The notes under the pieces: model-generated
What the model was told of the DNA's origin: nothing
What the model saw: only the letters and a program-made list of their open reading frames with translations
Databases searched by the model: none
Translations under genes and position numbers: made by a program
Shown here: piece after piece, positions 16,208-24,590 of the stretch
How positions within the stretch are numbered: position 1 is the stretch's first letter
Layout of the letters: each line of letters begins with the position of its first letter
Assembly: GCA_016278515.1 (NCBI GenBank)
Contig: JADQBR010000063.1
Coordinates: 1-32,149 of the forward strand
DNA: 32,149 nucleotides
DNA from: Bacillota bacterium
Lineage (GTDB): Bacteria; Bacillota; JADQBR01
Reading direction: 5' to 3'

Positions 16208-17965
16208 ATGAGATACGTTCCTTCCTTCTTGTCTGAAACGAAAATGGCTGGTGAACAATACTTTATAGTTTTATGGTTAGAATTATTTCATAAGCTTTCA
16301 ATAGACACTTATAGATTTCGTGCTATGAATTCGCATTTTATATTGATTGAATTATTACAGGTAACAAAGCTTGTTGAGAAAAGAGTTTGGAATGAACAAA
16401 ATGTTAGCCTGGTCTGTGAAGAAGCCATAACCTTGGTAGATAAGGATCAAGTTTTATTAAATAGGAACTATTTTGATGGGCTAAAAATAGTCTTAAATCA
16501 GTGCTTGAAAAAAGAGCCAGAATCAAAAAATAGAATGAAAGCAGTATTGCCTGCAGTTTTGGATGACCTTCAAATAAACTATTTAAGGGATCTTAAAACG
16601 GGCTTAAGCCAAGCTATACAAGCTAATCATTTTCAAAAAGTGCATTGGTATACGAATGCGTTAGCTACAGAAGCAGCGAATTTAGGTTTTAGTAGAGAAT
16701 ACTTATATAATTTGTGTAAACAAATATTTTTAAAAAATGATAGTGAAAGCTTTTCTGATAAGTACCGGCAATTTATAGAGAATATAATTCCTAGAAGTAA
16801 GCAATATCAAACCTACTTAAAGCTGTACCCCAATAAACCTCAAGTAGTACCTGACCGTATAGCAGATTATACCTTTAGTAAGTCCTTACAAAATATAGAA
16901 ACAGAAGACTATCTTACTAGAGATTACTTATCTAGTGGTGACCCTAAAGTATTTGCTATAACTAAAATTCAAGCATTAGACCCAAACTCTGCTGCTACAA
17001 TGGCTAGGTCTAAAATTGGCAAAGTGTTGGATCTTATGTATTATGGTTATCAGCATAATACTAAGGTAGATGTTCATGAGAATTGTTTAATCCAATTAGA
17101 AAACAGTTTCAATTTATACCCTTCCATCCCTGAACTTGTCGGTTACTTTAAAGACGGCTCTGATTGGCTTCTTACCGTTGAGAAACAACTTGAAACTATT
17201 TTAGAGAGGCCTAGAGCAGATGACCTATCGACAGAAAAACTTTTAGGAGCCTTACGGTATTTCCGGCTTAGTAAAGAAGCAGTAAATATTGAACATCAGT
17301 TTTTAAATTTATGGATTGCATTAGAGCATTTAGCCCAAAGTGATACAAAAATGTTTGAAGCATTAAATAATTATATTCCAAAGACATTAGCATTACAGTA
17401 CATAGGTAAGCTGATCAGAGACATGATAGAAAACTTAAAGAGATGTAAAGTGCGAGTGCCTGAAGCAGTACAACCATATATAAGCAAGAACAATAAAGAG
17501 AAATTTATCTTGTTAGCCAGGAATGATGATTTATTTTCAAAGTTACTATTAAGTGCGGATTCAAATCCATTGCTTCAACAACGGCTGGTGCACTTAAGAT
17601 CTGTGCTATCTAATTCCAAGGAAATGCGGCGAGCTATCAATAAGAACTATACTGATATTCGACTTCATCTATTTAGGATGTATAGGGTAAGAAACCTTAT
17701 AGTCCACACTGCAGCTCATGATTTGCAAATCGAGGGATTAACAGCTAATTTACAAGCATATTTAACTGACATTATCAACAAAGCTTTATATGAACTATCC
17801 TCATATGATTACTTAACAGGATTATATGACGTCTTTTCAAAGTATCAATTTACCTTTGACCAAGTAATGCTGAAGCTGAAAAAAGATGGAGATAAGAATT
17901 TAATAGACGTAGCTCACATAATTAACCCATTCAATTTACTGTGGCCTGAAAAAGAAGTGATTTAG
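16208..17965 (+). CDS. HEPN-motif protein (ApeA-like), candidate abortive-infection RNase
   Basis: The protein has 585 residues, is mainly helical and has no membrane segment. Near residues 494-500 it reads RVRNLIVH, an R-N-x3-H arrangement that is the active-site signature of HEPN ribonucleases. Before it, at about 360-375, NIEHQFLNLWIALEHLAQ resembles the first helix of Apea-type HEPN domains (F-x2-L-W-I-A-L-E). The N-terminal 350 residues are unassigned and may be the sensor. HEPN RNases commonly cleave RNA to arrest infected cells. The position just after the BREX operon supports a defence job. ATG follows GGAGG at 16195-16199. It is separated from brxHII by 381 bases, so it is probably expressed on its own. 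Confidence 0.62.
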   Translation: MRYVPSFLSETKMAGEQYFIVLWLELFHKLSIDTYRFRAMNSHFILIELLQVTKLVEKRVWNEQNVSLVCEEAITLVDKDQVLLNRNYFDGLKIVLNQCLKKEPESKNRMKAVLPAVLDDLQINYLRDLKTGLSQAIQANHFQKVHWYTNALATEAANLGFSREYLYNLCKQIFLKNDSESFSDKYRQFIENIIPRSKQYQTYLKLYPNKPQVVPDRIADYTFSKSLQNIETEDYLTRDYLSSGDPKVFAITKIQALDPNSAATMARSKIGKVLDLMYYGYQHNTKVDVHENCLIQLENSFNLYPSIPELVGYFKDGSDWLLTVEKQLETILERPRADDLSTEKLLGALRYFRLSKEAVNIEHQFLNLWIALEHLAQSDTKMFEALNNYIPKTLALQYIGKLIRDMIENLKRCKVRVPEAVQPYISKNNKEKFILLARNDDLFSKLLLSADSNPLLQQRLVHLRSVLSNSKEMRRAINKNYTDIRLHLFRMYRVRNLIVHTAAHDLQIEGLTANLQAYLTDIINKALYELSSYDYLTGLYDVFSKYQFTFDQVMLKLKKDGDKNLIDVAHIINPFNLLWPEKEVI

Positions 17966-18003
17966 TTAGATGTAAGGGCATTGTTGCAAGTGGAGGAGGG
18001 CTG

Positions 18004-18327
18004 GTGAAAATTTATCATGGAATAGATTTCGTTTAACAAACCTTTACTTTTGGCATAAACTACACTTTTTTAAAAAAGGTTCAAGAAGGGATACCTATTT
18101 CTAATCAACGAAAAATCAATGGTTACGACCGTTACTGGTCAGAGGTATTTGAGATAAACAAAGAAAAATACTTCATGTGCAATGACTGGTATGATAGAAA
18201 TCGATCTTACTTTATAAAATGGTTGAACATGAATTTCAAAGAGATTAGATTCGGCGTACCACCTAAAAAGATAGTACTAACTTGCTCTGCTTGGGTGAAT
18301 AACTTGCGTTTAAAGTGGGGGTCAGAC
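18004..18327 (+). pseudogene. Decayed gene fused in frame to the following HNH-like gene
   Basis: GTG 18004 follows a strong GGAGGAGGG site and starts MKIYHGIDFV, then meets TAA at 18034-18036. The same frame continues open and protein-like: FLKKVQEGIPISNQRKINGY, then YDRYWSEVFEINKEKYFMCN. It runs straight into the next gene. I do not recognise the family. A nonsense change or a stop-plus-reinitiation arrangement explains it; ATG 18175 could restart translation and give an N-terminally extended HNH-like protein. Confidence 0.5.
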
Positions 18328-19269
18328 GTGTTAGGAAAGAAATTTGGGAGACTGACTGTACTAGAACTTCTATGCCATGAAAAGAGTTTGAAGAAATGGA
18401 AATGCAAATGTGAGTGCGGGAATACAACAGAGGTTCATGAACATAACCTTAAAAGTGGTGGGACAAAAAGCTGCGGATGTCTTCGGACTAATCCTAATAG
18501 TCCATATAAAACTGACACAACATTTACGGGACTCATCGGTATTTGGAAGGGTATTAAGAAAAGATGTATGAATCCCAATTACGAGCATTACCACTTATAC
18601 GGTGGTAGAGGTATTAAAGTGACTACGGAATGGGATAGTTTTCAGCCGTTCTATGAATGGGCACTTAATAACGGTTATCAGAAAGGGTTGCAGATTGACC
18701 GTATTAATGTAAATGGTAATTATGAACCATCTAACTGCCAATGGGTAACAGCTAAAGAAAATGGTAGAAACAAACGTAATAACAAACTAGTAACTATTAA
18801 AAGAGAAACAAAAACTGCATCTGAATGGGCTGAAATCATAGGTATTACACCTAGTGCCTTGATGGGTAGGATTAACCGGGGTTGGAGTGATGAAGAATTA
18901 CTGCTACCTCGTAAAGTAAAACGCAATGTTCGTAAGTTTACTGGTAAACAATTTACTATCAAAAGAGAAACTAAGGCAATATCTGAATGGGCAGATATTG
19001 CAGGTATTTCCTATGCTTCGATGAGAGATAGAATAGTTAATGATTGGCCAGAGGAAGAGTTGCTTAGTCTTAGAGGAACAGTAGTTAAAAAATCACCATC
19101 TCCTAACAAATATAGTGGCAGGAAAATTAGTTTTATGGGACAAATGATTAGCATAGCGGAGCTGGCTGATAGAGCAGGGGTTTCCTATGCAACAATGAAA
19201 GAGAGAATAGACAAGGGTTGGAATGAGGCGGAACTACTGCAACCGAAGGGATATCGACGTTCTAGGTAG
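18328..19269 (+). CDS. Phage/homing-type zinc-ribbon and HNH-like protein with three C-terminal HTH-like repeats
   Basis: The start GTG 18328 (VLGKKFGRLTVLE) follows GGGGG at 18317-18321 and matches the usual beginning of this phage-borne family; the longer frame from ATG 18175 gives 364 residues. Using the longer numbering, a zinc-ribbon-like part has KCKCECGN at 76-83 and SCGCL at 99-103. An AP2/HNH-like block follows: RCMNPNYEHYHLYGGRGI, EWDSFQPFYEWALNNGY, then DRINVNGNYEPSNCQWV at 175-191. The C-terminus has three related units of about 42 residues (207-249, 259-300, 318-358), each with SEWA- or AELA- followed by I/AG-I/V-S/T and L-L at the end, like small DNA-reading helix-turn-helix modules. 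It likely binds and perhaps nicks DNA. It is probably a mobile passenger. Confidence 0.72.
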   Translation: MLGKKFGRLTVLELLCHEKSLKKWKCKCECGNTTEVHEHNLKSGGTKSCGCLRTNPNSPYKTDTTFTGLIGIWKGIKKRCMNPNYEHYHLYGGRGIKVTTEWDSFQPFYEWALNNGYQKGLQIDRINVNGNYEPSNCQWVTAKENGRNKRNNKLVTIKRETKTASEWAEIIGITPSALMGRINRGWSDEELLLPRKVKRNVRKFTGKQFTIKRETKAISEWADIAGISYASMRDRIVNDWPEEELLSLRGTVVKKSPSPNKYSGRKISFMGQMISIAELADRAGVSYATMKERIDKGWNEAELLQPKGYRRSR

Positions 19270-19338
19270 GGTGCCGCATATTGATTATTGATTACGGAAT
19301 AGTAAAAAACTGCATAAAAACAATCGAAAACCTTCAGG

Positions 19339-19398
19339 GGTGACAAAGGGGGTGACAAAGGGGGTGACAAAGGGGGTGACAAAGGGGGTGACAAAGGG
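19339..19398 (+). repeat. Five perfect 12-bp tandem repeats
   Basis: The unit GGTGACAAAGGG occurs five times without change and continues directly into ACGGGGTTGTTGACAC. The unit equals the outer end of the MITE-like terminal repeat (compare GTGACAAAGGCACGGGG in copy A), so the array is an expansion of that end. Confidence 0.92.
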
Positions 19399-19428
19399 AC
19401 GGGGTTGTTGACACAATGCCATAGGTGA
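19387..19428 (+). repeat. MITE-like repeat, copy B (short stub)
   Basis: The last tandem unit plus ACGGGGTTGTTGACACAA matches the left end of copies A and C. It then jumps to TGCCATAGGTG, so the roughly 20 bases with the -10-like element are deleted. The interior and right end are absent; an ABC gene fragment follows immediately. Confidence 0.75.
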
Positions 19429-19673
19429 AAAGGCGGCTACATCTAGCACTTGCACTGATTGGCAGTCCTGATATCATATTTCTTGATGAACCAACGGCAG
19501 GGCTTGATGTGGAGGGCGGGGTATCTCTCCACTCGTAAATACGCAAATTAAAAGAACAGGAGAAAACTATAGTTATTGCAAGCCATGATATGTCAGAGGT
19601 TGAAAGCCTTTGTGATAGAACTGCCATTCTCAAAGATGGTAGGCTTGCTTTACAGGTGCAACTGCAGACCTGA
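19425..19673 (+). pseudogene. ABC transporter ATP-binding protein, C-terminal fragment with a nonsense codon
   Basis: The frame reads [20 protein letters not shown] then DEPTAGLD (Walker B and D-loop), and after TAA at 19536-19538 it continues IRKLKEQEKTIVIASHDMSE with the switch histidine, then VESLCDRTAILKDGRLAL to TGA 19671. The Walker A half and most of the signature motif are missing, cut at MITE-like copy B. It resembles the ATPase of ABC-2-type drug or bacteriocin exporters. Downstream, at about 19764-19850, a short frame reads TMVIGSTLALLILKRG and may be a relic of the permease; that is weak. Confidence 0.82.
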
Positions 19674-19817
19674 CCCGTTTGTAAAAGTAGATATAAATTG
19701 TCTAAAATTGGTTTAGAATAAATAACCAGTCATCTAATATTTAGTTAATCACAACATTGTTAAATTGAAGCTAGTGCTGCTACCATGGTAATCGGTTCAA
19801 CATTGGCTTTACTTATC

Positions 19818-21065
19818 TTAAAAAGAGGAACTGCATACGGTGCAGCTTTTTTTATAAATGATAAAGTAAGTTTCTACCTCACCAATACCTTTAATATATA
19901 CTTCACCTCTTTTTTCACAGTGATATTTTCTCCTAACCCTCTCATATAGCATGCTGGATATTTGTATCTGTCCTTCTACACCGCTGGATTCCATTCTGGA
20001 AGCGATATTAACAGTCTCACCCCATATATCATATATGTATTTCCTTTTACCTAAGACTCCTGCGACTACCGGACCGGCATTTATGCCTATTCGCAACTGA
20101 AGTTCCCTATTCATAAATTTTAGTTTTTTGATCTCCTCTCGCAAGTATAGTGCAAAGTCAATTAAGTTTTCCAGGTGATTGGAGTCGTTCTGAGGGAGTC
20201 CGGAGGCAACCATGTATGAATCACCGATAGTTTTTATCTTCTCCAGTTTAAACTTATCAATTAGGTCATCAATGAAAAAGTAAATATTATTCAGCTCGTT
20301 TGCTACCTGTACGGCAGTAACATTGGCGGTGGATTTTGTGAAACCAACTATATCGGCAAATAATACGCTAGCGTCCTCATAGTCATCCGCTATTACTTGC
20401 TTTCCGGACTTAAGTTCTTCCGAAACCTTAACAGGCAAAATATTCATTAAAAGATTTTCCGACTTTTTTCTCTCCTTCATTAGTGATTGTTCGATGCGGA
20501 TATTAGTTTTTTGTAAATCATAGATTATCAGTAGTAAAATTGTGGGCACTAAAGTAACCGTGGTTAGGTACCCTATGGTTGCTTGAATTGGAGGCATTAT
20601 TGGCTTTATGTACCATAAATGAAAATATACTTCCATAGCAACCAGCAGTAGCAATGAAAATAAGGAAAAAATATATTTTAGTCTTCTCTCAACTATAAAT
20701 ATTGTATAGGGAATAACACATAAGATTATCAAATAAAGGTCAAACCCAGTGTTTCTTCCCATTAGTAGGGAGGCCGCAGTTATTTGCCCGTTTGCTGTTA
20801 TCAGCAGTATTAGCTTGGAGATAAAATGCTTTTCACGAAAACTACCGTAGAAGGCTAAACAATACAAGATCAGGGGGATACCGTTAAATACATACGCTTT
20901 GTATTGAATGTGCGCCTCAACGGTAGGGTTTATATAGGTTTGTATGATGAAAAATATGGAGGCAAAAATAGTAATAATTAGTATCCTGTTCTTAAAATAG
21001 TTTGCCTTGGTACTTAAGTCTGATATATCTTCAGAAATTCCTGCATACAAAACCTTCTTTATCAT
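19818..21065 (-). CDS. Membrane-bound class III adenylate cyclase
   Basis: This protein of 415 residues has about six hydrophobic helices in the first 182 residues (for example 27-43, 59-74, 84-100, 108-124, 131-150, 163-182). A coiled linker SLMKERKKSENLLMNILP follows, then a full class III catalytic domain at about 225-405. Metal-binding aspartates are D238 (FADIVGFTK) and D282 (KTIGDSYMV). K278 and D346 (YDIWGETVN) are the pair that selects ATP, and N353 and R357 complete the transition-state site. All residues needed for catalysis in a homodimer are present. It should make cAMP in response to a membrane or lipid-phase signal. GGAGG lies seven bases before the ATG. It is divergent from the sigma-factor operon. 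Confidence 0.88.
   Translation of the reverse strand: MIKKVLYAGISEDISDLSTKANYFKNRILIITIFASIFFIIQTYINPTVEAHIQYKAYVFNGIPLILYCLAFYGSFREKHFISKLILLITANGQITAASLLMGRNTGFDLYLIILCVIPYTIFIVERRLKYIFSLFSLLLLVAMEVYFHLWYIKPIMPPIQATIGYLTTVTLVPTILLLIIYDLQKTNIRIEQSLMKERKKSENLLMNILPVKVSEELKSGKQVIADDYEDASVLFADIVGFTKSTANVTAVQVANELNNIYFFIDDLIDKFKLEKIKTIGDSYMVASGLPQNDSNHLENLIDFALYLREEIKKLKFMNRELQLRIGINAGPVVAGVLGKRKYIYDIWGETVNIASRMESSGVEGQIQISSMLYERVRRKYHCEKRGEVYIKGIGEVETYFIIYKKSCTVCSSSF
19831..19853 (+). terminator. Terminator hairpin at the 3' end of the adenylate cyclase gene
   Basis: CTGCA (19831-19835), loop TACGG and TGCAG (19841-19845) are followed by a T run (19847-19853) on the plus strand. On the minus strand the hairpin lies in the last codons of the cyclase gene and is followed by CCTCTTTTT, so it could act in both directions. 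The stem is short. Confidence 0.45.
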
Positions 21066-21376
21066 ATAGAGCCTCCTTCGGCAGATAATCTTCGAGAACT
21101 TCGCACCTGGTTAATCTGACAAGCCCCTTTCTCTTATAAAATCCAAAAAACAATCGGCCAGACATTACCATTTTCTGTATGCACGAAGAAATCCCCTTTA
21201 TTTGTTGTCAGGCTAATTCATTAGCATAAACATCAAAAATGAAAGGAATTAAAAAAAAAACTATATTTTATATGCAACCTTTTGTTATGATGACTGTGTC
21301 TAATAGGTAGTACAGTAATTCTTATTTGATGTTTAGCTTGAATTTGCGTCGTCAGTTTGGGTGGAGAGGGATACAG
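21066..21376. other. Divergent intergenic region between cyclase and sigma-factor genes
   Basis: It holds the ribosome site of the cyclase at its left end, an A-rich stretch near 21250, and the ECF-type promoter at 21273-21301. I see no RNA gene or hairpin that I can support, and no clear promoter for the cyclase. Confidence 0.5.
21273..21301 (+). promoter_or_regulatory. ECF-type (probably autoregulated) promoter
   Basis: TGCAACCTTTT at 21273-21283 and GTCTAAT at 21298-21304 look like the -35 AAC motif and -10 GTC motif used by many ECF sigma factors, about 75-100 bases before the sigma gene. The spacing (AACC to GTC, 18 bases) is close to normal. Recognition by its own product is inferred. 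Confidence 0.5.
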
Positions 21377-21952
21377 ATGAAAAGTGAAGCCGAAATTGTA
21401 GTTGGGTTAAAAAATACAGAGGAATGGGCTGTGGATGCAGTTATTTTCCTTTACGGAGACCGGCTTTTTCGTAGCGCCGTTGCTATAACAGGCGATTGGC
21501 AGTTGGCGGAGGAAGTGGTACAAGATACGTTTATCCAGATGAGCCGGAAGATACATTCTTTCAAACAGCGGTCCTCACTGCAAACGTGGATGTTTAGTAT
21601 TACTATAAACATTGCCAAAAACCGTATCCGTTCAACCTGGATAAGAAAGGTGTCTACCTGGGGTGATAGTGAAGAGGGTTATTTATCGGGCGACAGTAAT
21701 GATTCCACGCCTGAAACGGAGTTTATTAAAAAGGAGCAACATAATGAAATTATTCACTGTCTGCGGGAGCTCCCGCAGAAATATCATGCTGTAATGGCTC
21801 TGTACTACTTGGAGGATTTTACTATAAAACAGATAAGCGAGATACTTAAGGAACCTGAAGGAACGATAAAAAGCAAACTTTCCCGGGGAAGAAACATGCT
21901 TAAGGACGGACTGCAGGTGAAAGGAGTGGTAGCCGGTGACATATCAAGATAA
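21377..21952 (+). CDS. ECF-subfamily RNA polymerase sigma factor
   Basis: From ATG 21377 (191 residues), region 2 contains DAVIFLYGDRLFRSAVAI and AEEVVQDTFIQMSRKI (core binding and -10 recognition), with QTWMFSITINIAKNRIR after it. Region 4 contains YYLEDFTIKQISEILKEPEG and TIKSKLSRGRNMLK, the -35-reading helix-turn-helix. Length and architecture are normal for an ECF factor. The start is chosen because GGAGAGGG lies at 21363-21370; the in-frame ATG 21326 has no comparable site. It overlaps the next gene by 17 bases, which fits a sigma/anti-sigma pair. Confidence 0.9.
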   Translation: MKSEAEIVVGLKNTEEWAVDAVIFLYGDRLFRSAVAITGDWQLAEEVVQDTFIQMSRKIHSFKQRSSLQTWMFSITINIAKNRIRSTWIRKVSTWGDSEEGYLSGDSNDSTPETEFIKKEQHNEIIHCLRELPQKYHAVMALYYLEDFTIKQISEILKEPEGTIKSKLSRGRNMLKDGLQVKGVVAGDISR

Positions 21953-22301
21953 GGAAATGAAGGATTATATACGATCCACCAGAGACGAAATTCACCTCAC
22001 TGATGCTCAAAAACAGCGCATGAAGCAGACTGTAATGGCGGAGCTTACCCGCCGCAGGCAGAGCGGGGCCGTTAGATTACGGCATAAAATTCAAGATTTA
22101 ATGGACACAACCTACGAAATATCGTTTGTACCGGTTGTAACGGGAGTCTGCGCTCTACTGTTGCTCATTAACTTTTCTTTTCTGGCACCGCTGGTATTGC
22201 AGGAACCGGTAGCGAAAAAAACTTATTATTTACAGCAAGTTACTACAGATCCTGACGGCGATATGAGAATTGTTTATCAAACAGTTGTTAAGGAGGACTA
22301 G
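21936..22301 (+). CDS. Single-pass membrane protein, probable anti-sigma factor
   Basis: This protein of 121 residues has a charged cytoplasmic part (about 1-65, MTYQDKEMKDYIRSTRDEIH then LTRRRQSG), one transmembrane helix (FVPVVTGVCALLLLINFSFL at about 67-86) and a short outer tail. That is the topology of ECF anti-sigma factors, though the HxxxCxxC zinc motif of the ZAS class is missing. Position and overlap with the sigma gene carry most of the argument. GTG 21936 follows AAGGAG at 21921-21926. Confidence 0.6.
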   Translation: MTYQDKEMKDYIRSTRDEIHLTDAQKQRMKQTVMAELTRRRQSGAVRLRHKIQDLMDTTYEISFVPVVTGVCALLLLINFSFLAPLVLQEPVAKKTYYLQQVTTDPDGDMRIVYQTVVKED

Positions 22302-22304
22302 GCT

Positions 22305-24590
22305 ATGTTAACTGTGAGAGTAAAGGGAAAACATATTGTCGGTGCCGTTTTAACCCTCGTTATTGTATTACTAATTGGTTATGGCGCTGCGCCTGGCCTT
22401 ATATATTCTAGGGCAAAGGCATTGGCTGTTGATGGTAAAGGAGAGCAGGCCCAGCAGTACTATGATTTTATTGCTGAACGGTTTCCTTATTCAGGCAGCG
22501 CTGTTAGTGCCTTGTGGAGTTCGGCCCAGTACGACTTGCATGGCACGGATGGTATAGCAATGATATATATCTACCCAAGTTCCACCGGAACAGGGACGGG
22601 TACGGCTGGTGAGGCCGGTCTTAGAAGTGCAATAGAAAAATTTAAAGCCCTGCGGGAGCGTTACCCGGAGTCGCGGTGGGCAGAGCATGCAATGAGGGAG
22701 ATAGGGAATGCATATTATCAATTAAATGACTATGATAAAGCTATTAAGTATTTGAGGGCTTCTGTAAAAGACACTGAAATGCAGGAGGTGCAGAGTACTG
22801 AATTGTTGGCGAAGATATATATTGAACAAGGAGATTATCAAAAAGCTTTGGATTTAGCCGATAAAAGTTTGGGTATCCGGCCCAATCAGAACCCGCTGGC
22901 CATAATGAAGGTAAAAGGAGAAGCACTAACAGGCTTAAAACAGTGGGAAGAAGCCCGAGCGTTGTTTGATGCAATACCTCGGAAGGCAGAACAAATTTAC
23001 ACCGAGCATCTTCAGGACGAGTCGGAGGAAACAATAAAATTGAACATAACAAACTGGGAGGATATTGCAAGGGGCAATATTCAGAAAATAGGTATGCTGC
23101 AAGCTAATCAGGGGAAGCTTGGCAATATTACCGGAACAGTTTTATTTGGAGACAAACCTGCTGAAGGGGTTAAGTTGTTTCTCATAGACCGTTTGTTCCA
23201 GCCCGATTATTTTACAGGCAACGTACGTGATTTGCCATCTACCGTATCTGACAATGCAGGAAAGTATGAATTTAGCAGTTTACAACCCGGAAAGTACATT
23301 ATCGCTGTGGGTGTCATGCCTGAACGTATTCAGGGATATACTTTATCGTTGCGGGAAGAAGAAATTGAACTCAAGGCGGATGAAAATGCTGCCTTTGATT
23401 TGAGATTTGTCCCTACAATTAGGTTATCTTCCCCGGACAGCGGGGAAACGGTGGCCGAGAATGTTACTTTCAGATGGGAACCGGTGAAAGGTGCCGATCA
23501 TTATGACATTTTTCTGGGACCAGTGCAGCGTAAAGAAGACGGTTCTATAACCGGCACGTACACCGGTACGTTTAAAGATAACATCACAGATACAGAATTA
23601 AGCGTAAATATTGGGAGTGAATTTGAAAAATACCGCCTGCGGAGGTCAGTATCATATAATTCCGAAGGTAAGCCGGATCCATCCTCCGTACTAGGACTCT
23701 TTCATCCCGGAGGAGAATACACATGGGGTGTAAATGCATTTGATGTCGAAGGTAACCGTTTGAGCAGCAGCGCCGGATATGGTTTCTTCCAAAAGGAAAA
23801 AGACCTGCCTCTTTTTAAGATTAGTGAAGAAAAGTTAACTAAGGGTGACCGTTTGGTATTAAAAGGTGATTACCTCAAGGCCATAGATGCTTATGAAGAT
23901 CAATTGGCGCAAAATCCCGAAGACGCTGATGCATTGCTGACGCTTGCCCGGCTTTATGACTTCGGCACCACTAGGGATAATAGAAATTACGCCAAGGCGG
24001 CGGAATACTACCAACGACTGCTTCAAGTGTGGAATATTCCGGAAGTTTATGAGGCTTTAGGTGCTGCATATTATAATTCTCAACAGTATCAATTGGCCTG
24101 GGAGGTTTATACTTCGCTGTTCGAACATGATACAACGAACTGGCTTGCCTATCACCAGTTGGCTAAGACAGCGGTACATCTTAATAAACCTGCGGAAAGA
24201 GTTCTGTCATTGTTGGATAAAGCTTTGATCCAAGCAAACGGTAAGTACGTCAGAGTTTACCCAGTAACGCTGAGTTTGCTTCTAGGAAATACCGACCGAG
24301 CAATTATGTATGCTGACAAAGTAGATGAGGGTAATAATTATAAAGGATTGCTTAAGGAACTGCTTCAGAAAGGTATGGAGCCCCGAAGCGAGTTTGCTGA
24401 AGCAATTGCAGCCGGAGAATACCAAACAGCAGAGAAATATTTAGGTAGCACAGATTACGATAATTTTTTGAAAGCACTATTGACCTACTTGAACAGTTCT
24501 CAATACACATCGCGAGAGCAAATACAAAGTATTGAAAGACAGTTGGATACTCCTCTTTTAAGCCAACTACTTCGTCAGATGTTTCTATAA
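22305..24590 (+). CDS. Membrane-anchored TPR / carboxypeptidase-regulatory-like surface protein
   Basis: The protein has 761 residues. One N-terminal transmembrane helix (HIVGAVLTLVIVLLIGYGAA, 10-29) anchors the remainder, probably outside the cell. TPR-like helices at about 43-70 and 105-225 (NAYYQLNDYDKAIKYLRAS; KIYIEQGDYQKALDLADKSL) are followed by a beta-sandwich of the carboxypeptidase-regulatory/CNA-B type at 273-370 (GNITGTVLFGDKPAEGVKLF; DNAGKYEFSSLQPGKYIIAV). A fibronectin-III-like part comes at 371-490 (TFRWEPVKGADHYDIF), then a second TPR set at about 515-700. It starts three bases after the anti-sigma gene, with AAGGAGG at 22288-22294. It could be the effector or sensor of the sigma system; the mixed domain order is unusual. 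Confidence 0.75.
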   Translation: MLTVRVKGKHIVGAVLTLVIVLLIGYGAAPGLIYSRAKALAVDGKGEQAQQYYDFIAERFPYSGSAVSALWSSAQYDLHGTDGIAMIYIYPSSTGTGTGTAGEAGLRSAIEKFKALRERYPESRWAEHAMREIGNAYYQLNDYDKAIKYLRASVKDTEMQEVQSTELLAKIYIEQGDYQKALDLADKSLGIRPNQNPLAIMKVKGEALTGLKQWEEARALFDAIPRKAEQIYTEHLQDESEETIKLNITNWEDIARGNIQKIGMLQANQGKLGNITGTVLFGDKPAEGVKLFLIDRLFQPDYFTGNVRDLPSTVSDNAGKYEFSSLQPGKYIIAVGVMPERIQGYTLSLREEEIELKADENAAFDLRFVPTIRLSSPDSGETVAENVTFRWEPVKGADHYDIFLGPVQRKEDGSITGTYTGTFKDNITDTELSVNIGSEFEKYRLRRSVSYNSEGKPDPSSVLGLFHPGGEYTWGVNAFDVEGNRLSSSAGYGFFQKEKDLPLFKISEEKLTKGDRLVLKGDYLKAIDAYEDQLAQNPEDADALLTLARLYDFGTTRDNRNYAKAAEYYQRLLQVWNIPEVYEALGAAYYNSQQYQLAWEVYTSLFEHDTTNWLAYHQLAKTAVHLNKPAERVLSLLDKALIQANGKYVRVYPVTLSLLLGNTDRAIMYADKVDEGNNYKGLLKELLQKGMEPRSEFAEAIAAGEYQTAEKYLGSTDYDNFLKALLTYLNSSQYTSREQIQSIERQLDTPLLSQLLRQMFL

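Noticed and set aside
19185-19394. Minus-strand frame with SPPLSPPLSPP repeats
   Set aside because: It only reflects the 12-bp tandem DNA repeat read backwards; there is no ribosome site and it overlaps the HNH-like gene.
19339-19398. Possible CRISPR array
   Set aside because: Units are 12 bp with no spacers, so it is a simple tandem array.
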